This document shows positions 1-7,023 of a DNA stretch of 64,000 nt, piece by piece. The stretch's first letter is position 1. Every line of letters starts with the position of its first letter. The translations under genes were made by a program, and so were the position numbers. The notes under the pieces were generated by a model. It was given only the letters and a program-made list of their open reading frames with translations, had not been told where the DNA came from and did not search any database. The stretch is from Streptomyces sp. HSG2 (lineage in GTDB: Bacteria > Actinomycetota > Actinomycetes > Streptomycetales > Streptomycetaceae): positions 4,030,001 through 4,094,000 of the forward strand of contig NZ_CP066801.1 in assembly GCF_016598575.1 (NCBI RefSeq), read 5' to 3'.

Positions 1-48
1 GCCGATCAGGCCGGACGCGCCGGCCACCGCGATGCGGGAAGCTGCCAT
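1..48 (-). CDS. NAD-dependent epimerase/TIGR01777-like protein, N-terminal fragment
   Basis: Only the first 16 codons lie in the window; the gene runs off the left edge. The start codon is at 48-46 and the visible peptide, MAASRIAVAGASGLIG, is a textbook N-terminal beta strand plus Gly-rich dinucleotide-binding loop (GASGLIG) of the extended short-chain dehydrogenase/epimerase fold. In actinobacteria the TIGR01777 (YfcH-like) family commonly starts this way and often lies near lipoylation and 2-oxoacid dehydrogenase genes, which fits the neighbourhood, but so little is visible that the family is an inference. Between this start and the next gene (49-191) I see nothing. Confidence 0.55.
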   Translation of the reverse strand, partial: MAASRIAVAGASGLIG

Positions 49-191
49 GGAGCCATCCTGCCCGGAAGGTCCCCTCGAACTCCCGGCGGCGGCGACCATC
101 CGGGGGAGTGGCGTCCCGCCGTGCCTCCGGTGCCCCGCCTCGGACCCGCTTCATCCGCGCCGACATGCCCCGCCTCGCGCGGCGCGCGGGG

Positions 192-1376
192 TCAGGAACC
201 GACGGGGTCGCCCGTGTCCACCGCCGCTGTCGCCGTGGCGCCCTGCCGTGCCTGGGGCGCGACCTCCGCCGCCGTGAGCACGTACCCGGTGCCGGCGTCG
301 GAGGTGGAGCGCGCGAACACGACTCCGTAGACCCGCCCGTCGGTGGTCAGCAGCGGCCCGCCGGAATTGCCGGGACGGACCGTGGACCGGACGGCGTAGA
401 TCTCCCGGGTCACCGTCGCGTCGTGGTAGATGTTCTGGCCGGTGGCGCGGACCCGGTCGGCGACCGTGGCCGCCCGCAGGTCCAGCGAGCCGTCCTCCGG
501 GTATCCGGCGACGACGGCCGGGTCGCCGCGCTCGGCGTCGTCGTCGAAGCTCAGCGTGGGGGCGTCCAGTTCGGGCACGTAGAGCACGGCGACGTCCGTG
601 GCGGGGTCGAAGAGCACGACCCGGGCGTCGTAGGCGGGTCCGACGCCGCCCACCCTGACCGTGGGCTCGTCGATGCCCGCCACCACGTGGGCGTTGGTCA
701 TCACGCGTCGGTCCGCGTACACGAAACCACTGCCCTCGCGGCCCTGCCGGCCCGCGACGCCCTCCACCTTCACGGTGCTGAGCCGGGCGGCCTCGGCCGC
801 GGCCGGGGTCACGCTGTCGCCGGACGGCTCGGCGACCCGGGCGGTGGACTCGTTCTCGAACGGGTTGAAGACCTGGGGGAACCCCGCCTGGGTCAGCGCC
901 GAGGTGGCCCTGGAGAACCACACCGGGGTGGTGTCCGGCATCGCCTGGTTCACCGCGCCCAGCAACCGGGAGTCCCGGATGGCCGAGTTGAGCAGCGGTG
1001 AGGAGGAGGCCGCGAGGACGCTGGCGGCCACCCAGGCCACGATCAGGACGGCGGCGGTGTTGGCCGCCGCCCCGCCGATTCCGTCGGCCACCCGGAGCGG
1101 GCCGGCGCCCAGCTCCCGGCGCAGGCGCAACGCCAGGCGTCCGGCGAGCTCGTGGCCGGTCGCCGCGGGGACGAGGACCGTCAGCACCGCGGTGAGCGTC
1201 GCCGTGGTGGTTCCCGGCGTGACGAGGTCCATGAACCACGGCAGCAGCAGCACGCCCACGACCGCGCCGCCCACGAAGCCCGCCAGCGACACACACCCGG
1301 CCACCAGCCCGCGCGCGTACCCGGACGCCGCGTAGGCCACGATCACCAGCAACAGCAGGATGTCGAGCAGGTCCAC
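192..1376 (-). CDS. MarP-type membrane-bound trypsin-like serine protease with CvpA domain
   Basis: A 394-residue protein in two parts. Residues 1-130 hold about four hydrophobic segments resembling the CvpA/colicin V production domain. Residues 200-380 are a chymotrypsin-fold protease with the triad visible: His230 in TNAHVV, Asp261 in ATDVAV and Ser338 in RPGNSGGP. This is the architecture of mycobacterial MarP, which cleaves peptidoglycan hydrolases outside the membrane during acid stress. The GTG start at 1376 was chosen over much longer upstream readings because AGGAAG lies just upstream and the membrane domain begins immediately (VDLLDILLLL). Upstream translation is low-complexity Arg/Pro-rich shadow. 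The catalytic part should face the cell surface; the substrate is unknown. Confidence 0.88.
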   Translation of the reverse strand: MDLLDILLLLVIVAYAASGYARGLVAGCVSLAGFVGGAVVGVLLLPWFMDLVTPGTTTATLTAVLTVLVPAATGHELAGRLALRLRRELGAGPLRVADGIGGAAANTAAVLIVAWVAASVLAASSSPLLNSAIRDSRLLGAVNQAMPDTTPVWFSRATSALTQAGFPQVFNPFENESTARVAEPSGDSVTPAAAEAARLSTVKVEGVAGRQGREGSGFVYADRRVMTNAHVVAGIDEPTVRVGGVGPAYDARVVLFDPATDVAVLYVPELDAPTLSFDDDAERGDPAVVAGYPEDGSLDLRAATVADRVRATGQNIYHDATVTREIYAVRSTVRPGNSGGPLLTTDGRVYGVVFARSTSDAGTGYVLTAAEVAPQARQGATATAAVDTGDPVGS

Positions 1377-1573
1377 ACGCGCCGCCTTCCTCTCCGATGC
1401 CCACGGTCCCCTCGGACCCCTGAATACGCACGGGGCGCGCCCGCTGATCAGACGCCGGCGTACGCATGGCGTGAGGACCGGTACCGGGGAGAACGCGGGG
1501 GGGCCGGACGTTGGTTCCACCGGGTGGCGCAGCGCACATCGCGGACGGGGCGCGGGCGTCGGACAGTGGTGGC

Positions 1574-2665
1574 ATGCGTGGTGGGCGAGGAACGCGCGCC
1601 GTGCGAGCCCCCCGCCTCCCGCGGTGGCGGACCCGCGCGCGATCCCCGGTGCTCCGGCGGCCATCGGGTCTCCGGTTCCCCGGGGTGTTCCGGCGTCCGT
1701 CGGCGGGTGTGCTCCGGGGCCGCCTCCGGCTCCGGCCGTCGTGGGGCGGGAAGGCACGCGCAGGGCGACGGACGGGGCCCGTCCGCGCCCTTGGTTGGCT
1801 GCCGGGGCTGGTCGCGATCCTCGCGCTGGGGCTCTGCGCGACCGGCGTGGAGCGGGTCGCCACCGGGCAGGCGCGGGCCTCCGGGCATCCCCGCGCGTCG
1901 CACACCGCTCCCCGACCGCCGATCGTGTCCCGGTCGGACTGGCTGGGCGGCGCGGCGCGCGAGCAGCCGCCGCCGCGCTACGACGACGAGGTCGTCGCCG
2001 TCTTCGTCCACCACACCGACACCCCGAACGACTACGACTGCGCGGACGCGCCCGCCATCATCCGGGGGCTCTACACCGGGCAGACCGGGGCACGCGACTG
2101 GGACGACATCGGCTACCACTTCGTCGTCGACCGCTGCGGCACCGTCTACGAGGGGCGCGCCGGCGGCGTCGACCGTCCCGTCACCGGAGCGCACACCCAG
2201 GGCTTCAACCACCGCACCACCGGGGTGGCGGCCCTGGGTACCTTCACGGAGGGGGTCGAGGTACCCGATGAGGTGACGGACGCCATCGCGGCGGTCGTCG
2301 CCTGGAAACTCGGCCGGTCCGGCACGGACCCTCGTTCGAGGGTCCGGCTGGTGTCCAGCAACGACCTGAGCAGGTACGACGCCGGCACGGTCGTGTCGCT
2401 GCCGGCGGTCGTCGGGCACCGGGCCGGTTTCCGGACCACCTGTCCCGGTGCCGCGCTCGACGCCGCGCTGCCGCGGATCAGGGAGCGGGCCGCCGCTTTG
2501 CAGGACCGGGGCCGGGGACCGGCGCCCGCGCGGGCGTGGCCCGCCGCGAGCGTCGGAGGGCTCGCGGCGGGCCACGGTCGGGTGGTCAGACCTGCCGCAG
2601 GTAGTACAGGGTGCGGAAGCCGCTGCTGGAGCAGCGCAGGGTCTGCTGTGTGTTGGTGTAGGTGA
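1574..2665 (+). CDS. Exported N-acetylmuramoyl-L-alanine amidase (PGRP/amidase-2 domain)
   Basis: About 363 residues. A long Arg-rich N-terminus precedes one hydrophobic segment (WLPGLVAILALGL), suggesting export or a membrane anchor. The zinc amidase fold follows: first ligand region in VFVHHTDTP, the core DWDDIGYHFVVDRCGTVYEGR, and the second His plus Cys in VVGHRAGFRTTCPG. Such PGRP-like enzymes cut the amide between MurNAc and L-Ala of peptidoglycan. The start is uncertain: ATG 1574 has only a weak ribosome site, and an in-frame start exists at 1511. The last 80 bp overlap the convergent secreted-protein gene, and the final 20 or so residues (Ser/Cys/Gly-rich) read like antisense of it, so the functional domain ends earlier. 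Confidence 0.85.
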   Translation: MRGGRGTRAVRAPRLPRWRTRARSPVLRRPSGLRFPGVFRRPSAGVLRGRLRLRPSWGGKARAGRRTGPVRALGWLPGLVAILALGLCATGVERVATGQARASGHPRASHTAPRPPIVSRSDWLGGAAREQPPPRYDDEVVAVFVHHTDTPNDYDCADAPAIIRGLYTGQTGARDWDDIGYHFVVDRCGTVYEGRAGGVDRPVTGAHTQGFNHRTTGVAALGTFTEGVEVPDEVTDAIAAVVAWKLGRSGTDPRSRVRLVSSNDLSRYDAGTVVSLPAVVGHRAGFRTTCPGAALDAALPRIRERAAALQDRGRGPAPARAWPAASVGGLAAGHGRVVRPAAGSTGCGSRCWSSAGSAVCWCR

Positions 2666-2969
2666 AGCCCGAGGGCACGGTGCAGGCCCACAGCCCGGTC
2701 CTGGGCTCCTCCACGTAGTACATGGTGCGGAAGCCGCTGCTGGAGCAGCTGAGCGTCTGCTGCGTGTTGGTGTAGGTGTAGCCGCTCGGCACCGTGCAGG
2801 ACCAGAATCCGGCGGCCGACGCGTCCTCGGTGGACACCGCCGCCACGCGGTCCGGCACCGCCGGGTCGGGCGCGGGGGCGGCGTTCGCCGCGGGGGCGAG
2901 GGCCCCGGTCAGCACGGCGGCTGCCGTGCCCGCGCCGAGGAGCAGAGAGCGGATTGCCTTGCGTGACAT
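2586..2969 (-). CDS. Small secreted protein with two tandem Cys-containing repeats
   Basis: A 127-residue protein with a clear Sec signal peptide (MSRKAIRSLLLGAG then an Ala-rich stretch ending PAANA-AP). The mature part carries two near-identical copies of a roughly 30-residue unit, each with CTVPSGYTYTNTQQTL, a Cys-Ser-Ser-Ser-Gly step and FRT-YY. Each repeat has two Cys, so one disulfide per repeat is plausible. The start at 2969 has GAGGTGC upstream and fits the signal peptide; longer readings lack one. Its 3' end overlaps the convergent amidase gene. I do not recognise the family; it is extracellular, and the conserved Thr/Tyr/Asn-rich units suggest a structural or binding role. A good promoter candidate lies upstream at 3064-3092. 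Confidence 0.8.
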   Translation of the reverse strand: MSRKAIRSLLLGAGTAAAVLTGALAPAANAAPAPDPAVPDRVAAVSTEDASAAGFWSCTVPSGYTYTNTQQTLSCSSSGFRTMYYVEEPRTGLWACTVPSGFTYTNTQQTLRCSSSGFRTLYYLRQV

Positions 2970-3378
2970 GTCGTGAGCACCTCTGTTCGCACATGGGACG
3001 TCGAAGGGCCGACGAGCCGCCGGGGCGCGGGTTCTCGCCCGGCTCGACCCGAGATGTTTGTCATGCCTACAACAGTGGCGGGCTCGGCACAAAGCTCCCG
3101 TGCGAAAGCCGGCCACGGGTGGGGCCGCCGAACGGCCCGCCATTGCCGGCGTCTCGTCCCCGGTGAGGCGGGTCGTCTCGCCTCCCGCCACGCGGCGACG
3201 GATCGCGGCGGTCGGCCGCCGAGGCGATGTGCGTTCCCGGCGAGCGGGCGGGCCCGTCAGCCTCCGCACCGGCGGGTGGGCCCGTCGGACGGTCCCCGCC
3301 GGCGGTGGAGTGCGGCCGCCGGCGATCTCCGCGCCGGTCCCGAGCCGACGTGACGCGAAAGCGAGGTCGGCGCCCCCG
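2970..3378. other. Intergenic region, 409 bp
   Basis: This region lies between the secreted repeat gene and the DUF4240 gene, both on the minus strand. Apart from the promoter candidate at 3064-3092 it holds no reading frame with believable codon use; the ORFs here are extensions or antisense readings of neighbours. Confidence 0.6.
3064..3092 (-). promoter_or_regulatory. Candidate sigma-HrdB-like promoter for the secreted repeat protein
   Basis: Read on the minus strand, TTGTGC (3092-3087) is followed after exactly 17 bp by TAGGCA (3069-3064). This is a good match in spacing and fair in sequence to the Streptomyces housekeeping promoter TTGACR-N17-TAGRRT. It would start transcription near 3057, leaving a leader of about 90 nt before the ATG at 2969. 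Confidence 0.5.
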
Positions 3379-3897
3379 TCAACCGCCGAACCGCTCCCAC
3401 AGTCGGGGAAGCCGCGCCGCCAACGCTCCCGGGTCGTCCAGGTCGATCGGTGCGCCGAGGGGACCCGCCGGCGCCGGGGCGATCCCCAGGTCGGCGGCGA
3501 CGACCCCGGTGAGCTGCTCGTAGGCCTCGTCGGCCGCGTATCCCAGGTCCTCGCCGTCGCCGTCCAGTTCGTCGTCGAAGTCGTCGAGGAGGTCGCCCAG
3601 CGAGTCGGGCTCGTGCACCGCCCCCTCGTACACCCGCCTGCCCTGGCCGATCAGCCAGCATCGGAAGGAGTCGAAGGCGTCGTCCTCGGAGGCTCCCAGC
3701 AGGACGCGCGCGGCGGCCCACAGGTCCCAGGTCCGGGCCCGGTTGTAGCGGGCCTCGAAGTGACGGGCGAAATCCAGGACCAGGTCCGGGTCCAGCCTCA
3801 GCAGCCTGTCAACGAGCAGGTCGGCCTGTTCCTCGGGGTCGCCGTCGGCGGCCTCGCGAGTGGCGTCCACCAGCTCCCAGAACTCCGTCTCGTCCAT
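3379..3897 (-). CDS. DUF4240 domain protein
   Basis: A 172-residue acidic, soluble protein. It begins MDETEFWELVDATREAADGD, the characteristic opening of DUF4240 proteins, and continues with FRCWLIGQGRRVYEGAVHEPDSL, also typical of that family, whose biochemical role is unknown. There is no signal peptide or membrane segment. Its ATG overlaps the TGA of the upstream WYL regulator by one base (TGATG at 3899-3895), so the two are translationally coupled and probably one transcription unit. That hints at a shared regulatory circuit but does not identify a function. Confidence 0.85.
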   Translation of the reverse strand: MDETEFWELVDATREAADGDPEEQADLLVDRLLRLDPDLVLDFARHFEARYNRARTWDLWAAARVLLGASEDDAFDSFRCWLIGQGRRVYEGAVHEPDSLGDLLDDFDDELDGDGEDLGYAADEAYEQLTGVVAADLGIAPAPAGPLGAPIDLDDPGALAARLPRLWERFGG

Positions 3898-5108
3898 CAC
3901 GGGTCCAGCATCGGGCCTGGAAGGTGGCCCCGCACGTGGAATTCGCCGGGCTCGTCCGGCGCCGCCCTTCCGAACCGGCCGAGCCGCGCGGGACCCTCGG
4001 CACCGGGGTGCCGGGGCGCCGAATCCACCCGGTGGCGGTAGAGGTCGGCCGACCGGAGCGCGTCCTCGGCGAACCGGGCGCGCAGGGTCGACGGCGCCAG
4101 CACCTCCACCTCGGGCCCCAGGCCGGTCAACTGGTCGTGGGCGACCTCCTCCGATTCCACCGGCACCGTCACGACCACTCGGCCCGACGCGTCCGGGGCG
4201 CTGGCCTCCGACAGCGCCGCCTCGGCGGCGAGCGGCCCCACCGCGCGCCACAGTCTCCGGGCGCCTTCCGGCGACAGCCTCACCCGCGCCTCCGCGCGCA
4301 GCAGCGACCGGGCGAACTCCTCGGCCCGCTCCGCCCAGAAGTCCGGCAGGTCGAAGTCCTCCCGCCGGTCGAACCGCTCCGCGCGGGGCACGACCGACAC
4401 GAACCGCTCGACCCGGTAGACCCGGAACTCCGGGGCGTCGGGCGCGCGTCGCCCGCCGGCACGCGCCCCGTGCGCGCGCGCCGCTCCGGGCCCGCGTCCC
4501 GCCTCCGGGGGCCCGTCCCTCGACACCACCGGTCCGGCGTCCGATGACACCCGCGCGCACAGATACCAGACCCCCGCCTTCAGCACCAGCCCGTACGGCT
4601 CCAGTTCCCGTTCGACCTCGCGCTCTCCGCTCGGGTAGCGGACGCCGACCCGTCGGTCGTGCCGGACCGCCTCCGCCACGGTCGACAGCAGTGGCGGCGT
4701 GTCGGGCGTCCGGAACCAGCCGGGCGCGTCCAGGTGAAAGCGCTGCGCGGCGGCGCCTGCGGCGTCGGCGAGGGAGGGCGGAAGGGCGGCGGACACCTTC
4801 AGACACGCCGACGAGGCCGCGTCCCGCCACCCCATCTCCCGCAGAGCCCGCGGCACTCCGGAGAGGAAGAGGGCCTCCGCCTCCTCGCGGTCCAGCCCCG
4901 TCAGTCGGGTTCGGTAGCCGCCGACCAGGCGGTAGCCGCCGCTCCTGCCGCGGTCGGCGTACACCGGAATCCCCGCCTCGGACAGCGCCAGCGCGTCCCG
5001 ATTCACCGTGCGCTCGGACACTTCCAGCTCCCGCGCCAGGTCGGCGGCGGTCATCGAGGCCCGTGACTGGAGAAGCAGGACCATCCGGATCAGTCGCGCG
5101 GCACGCAT
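3897..5108 (-). CDS. WYL-domain transcriptional regulator with DeoR-like HTH
   Basis: A 403-residue regulator. Residues 1-60 form a winged helix of the HTH_11/DeoR type (MTAADLARELEVSERTVNRD followed by a wing rich in Gly, GRSGGYRL). Residues about 140-320 form the WYL domain, with GVRYPSGEREVERELEPYGL and VLKAGVWYLCAR, the sites that usually bind a nucleotide or nucleic-acid ligand. The C-terminal WCX-like extension is present but ends in a Pro/Gly/Arg-rich tail. The start ATG at 5108 is the natural N-terminus of the HTH. It is divergent from the NSS transporter across about 100 bp and so may regulate it, and it is coupled to the DUF4240 gene downstream. Confidence 0.88.
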   Translation of the reverse strand: MRAARLIRMVLLLQSRASMTAADLARELEVSERTVNRDALALSEAGIPVYADRGRSGGYRLVGGYRTRLTGLDREEAEALFLSGVPRALREMGWRDAASSACLKVSAALPPSLADAAGAAAQRFHLDAPGWFRTPDTPPLLSTVAEAVRHDRRVGVRYPSGEREVERELEPYGLVLKAGVWYLCARVSSDAGPVVSRDGPPEAGRGPGAARAHGARAGGRRAPDAPEFRVYRVERFVSVVPRAERFDRREDFDLPDFWAERAEEFARSLLRAEARVRLSPEGARRLWRAVGPLAAEAALSEASAPDASGRVVVTVPVESEEVAHDQLTGLGPEVEVLAPSTLRARFAEDALRSADLYRHRVDSAPRHPGAEGPARLGRFGRAAPDEPGEFHVRGHLPGPMLDP

Positions 5109-5208
5109 GGCACCACCCTCTCACCTGCCTGGCGTACGACCGATGGGGCGGCGCCGACACCCCTGCTAGCGTCGCCTCGACCGGCCGTCCCCGGAAGAGG
5201 ACACACAC

Positions 5209-6774
5209 ATGGCGAACCAGCCCCGCGAGCAGTGGGCGACACGGACAGGGTTCCTGCTGGCGGCGATCGGTTCCGCCATCGGCCTCGGCAACATCTGGCG
5301 GTTTCCCGCCGTCGCCTACGACAACGGCGGCGGCGCCTTCCTCTTCCCCTACCTCGTCGCCCTGCTCACGGCCGGCATCCCGCTGTTGATCATGGAGTAC
5401 GCGATCGGCCGACGTCAGCGCTGCTCGCCCCCGGAGGCGTTCCGCCGCCTGGCCCGGCCCGCCGAGGCGATCGGCTGGTGGCAGGTGGCCATCTCCTTCG
5501 TCATCGCCACCTACTACGCGGTGATCATCGCCTGGTCCATCCGCTACGTCGGCTTCTCGGTCGACCAGTCCTGGGGCGACGACCCCGAGGGGTTCCTGTT
5601 CGGCACCTTCCTGGAGGCGTCCGAGACGCCCGGGTTCGTCTCCGGCTACGTCACCGGCGTCCTCTGGCCGCTCATCGCCGTCTGGGTGGTGGTGCTCGGC
5701 ATCCTGCTCCTCGGGGTCCGCCGGGGGATCGAGAAGGCCAACCGGCTCTTCATCCCCCTGCTGGTGGTCTTCTTCGTCGTCCTGGTGATCCGCGCGCTGA
5801 CCCTGGACGGAGCAGCCGAGGGCCTGGAGGCGTTCTTCGAACCCGACTGGTCCCAACTCGGGGACGGCGGTGTCTGGGTCGCGGCCTACGGACAGATCTT
5901 CTTCTCGCTGTCGATCGGCTTCGGCATCATGGTCACCTACGCCTCCTATCTGCGCCGTCGCGCCGACCTGACGGGCTCCGCGCTGGTCGCCGGCTTCTCC
6001 AACAGCTCGTTCGAGGTCCTCGCCGGCCTCGGCGTCTTCGCGGCCCTGGGCTTCATGGCCCGGAGCGCCGGCGTCCCGGTGGACGAGGTGGCGAGTGCCG
6101 GGCTCGGCCTCGCCTTCGTCGTCTTCCCGGCGATCATCTCCGAGATGTGGCTGGGCGGCGCGTTCGGTGTGGTCTTCTTCCTGTCCCTGGTGATCGCCGG
6201 ACTCTCGTCGCTGATCTCGATCGTGCAGGTGGTCGTGTCCGCCGTGGAGGACCGCACCGGCCTGCGCCGTGTGCCCGCCGTCCTCGGGGTCGGCGGCGCC
6301 ATCGCGGTGGTCTCCGTCCTGCTCTTCCCCACGAACGAGGGCATCTACCTCCTCGACGTGGCCGACCACTTCATCAACCAGTACGGCATCGCGCTGGCCG
6401 CGCTCGTCTCGGTGGTCGCCGTGGCCTGGTTCATGCGCAAGCTGCCCGAACTGCAACGCGACGCCGACGCCACCTCCGCGGTCTCACTCGGCCACTGGTG
6501 GCGGATCTGCCTCGGCGTGATCACCCCGGTGACCCTCGGCTGGATGATGGTCGACAGCCTCCGCACCGAGTTCGACCACAACTACGAGGGCTACTCCACC
6601 GGCTTCCTGCTCGCCGCGGGCTGGAGCGTGGCGATCGGCGCGCTGGTGGTCGGCGTCCTGCTCACCCTCCTGCCCCGGCATCCGTCCACACCGGGCGGAC
6701 CCGCGCCGGGCGCGCCACCTTCCCCCAAGGGCGCGCCCCGCCCGGGCGACGCGGGCCATGGAGAGGAGAGCTGA
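5209..6774 (+). CDS. Neurotransmitter:sodium symporter (NSS/SNF) family transporter
   Basis: A 521-residue polytopic membrane protein of the LeuT-fold NSS family. The family signature sits near the N-terminus: AAIGSAIGLGNIWRFPAVAY, where the unwound first helix binds Na+ and substrate, and then NGGGAFLFPYL. Roughly 11-12 hydrophobic segments follow, ending near residue 490 with a Pro/Gly-rich cytoplasmic tail. The family takes up amino acids with sodium; bacterial members paired with a mini-subunit like the one below are usually annotated as methionine/alanine importers, so that substrate class is an inference. The start at 5209 has GGAAGAGG upstream. Its stop overlaps the next ATG by one base. 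Confidence 0.9.
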   Translation: MANQPREQWATRTGFLLAAIGSAIGLGNIWRFPAVAYDNGGGAFLFPYLVALLTAGIPLLIMEYAIGRRQRCSPPEAFRRLARPAEAIGWWQVAISFVIATYYAVIIAWSIRYVGFSVDQSWGDDPEGFLFGTFLEASETPGFVSGYVTGVLWPLIAVWVVVLGILLLGVRRGIEKANRLFIPLLVVFFVVLVIRALTLDGAAEGLEAFFEPDWSQLGDGGVWVAAYGQIFFSLSIGFGIMVTYASYLRRRADLTGSALVAGFSNSSFEVLAGLGVFAALGFMARSAGVPVDEVASAGLGLAFVVFPAIISEMWLGGAFGVVFFLSLVIAGLSSLISIVQVVVSAVEDRTGLRRVPAVLGVGGAIAVVSVLLFPTNEGIYLLDVADHFINQYGIALAALVSVVAVAWFMRKLPELQRDADATSAVSLGHWWRICLGVITPVTLGWMMVDSLRTEFDHNYEGYSTGFLLAAGWSVAIGALVVGVLLTLLPRHPSTPGGPAPGAPPSPKGAPRPGDAGHGEES

Positions 6775-6923
6775 TGTCCGCCGCCGCCGTTATCATGATG
6801 ATCGTCGCGATCCTCATCGTCTGGGGTGGACTGGCCCTCGCCATCGTCCGACTCCGCCGTTACCCCGACCCTGGACCCGGCCCGGAGGACGAGGAGCCGG
6901 GCCCGCCGCCCCCGCCGGAGTAG
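6774..6923 (+). CDS. Small single-span subunit of the NSS transporter (MetS-like)
   Basis: A 49-residue protein: one transmembrane helix (residues 4-24, AVIMMIVAILIVWGGLALAI), a short basic stretch, then a Pro/Glu/Gly-rich acidic tail. The ATG overlaps the transporter stop (TGATG at 6772-6776) and GGAGAGGAGAG lies just upstream, so it is co-translated. Methionine/alanine-import NSS transporters of actinobacteria are known to need such a mini-subunit (MetS with MetP in Corynebacterium). The size, topology and position match that pattern. Confidence 0.85.
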   Translation: MSAAAVIMMIVAILIVWGGLALAIVRLRRYPDPGPGPEDEEPGPPPPPE

Positions 6924-7023
6924 ACGGCCGGCACCCTGCCGACGCGGCCGGCCCGGAAGCCCCGGTACGAGGGCCTCCGGCGGGCACGCCGAGGGGCCTC
7001 GGCCTCCGGGGCGACGCCTCACC

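Noticed and set aside
3379..6456. Very long minus-strand reading frame of 1025 codons
   Set aside because: It joins the real DUF4240 gene to antisense of the WYL regulator and transporter; its composition is Gly/Arg/Asp-rich and it has no domain outside the DUF4240 part.
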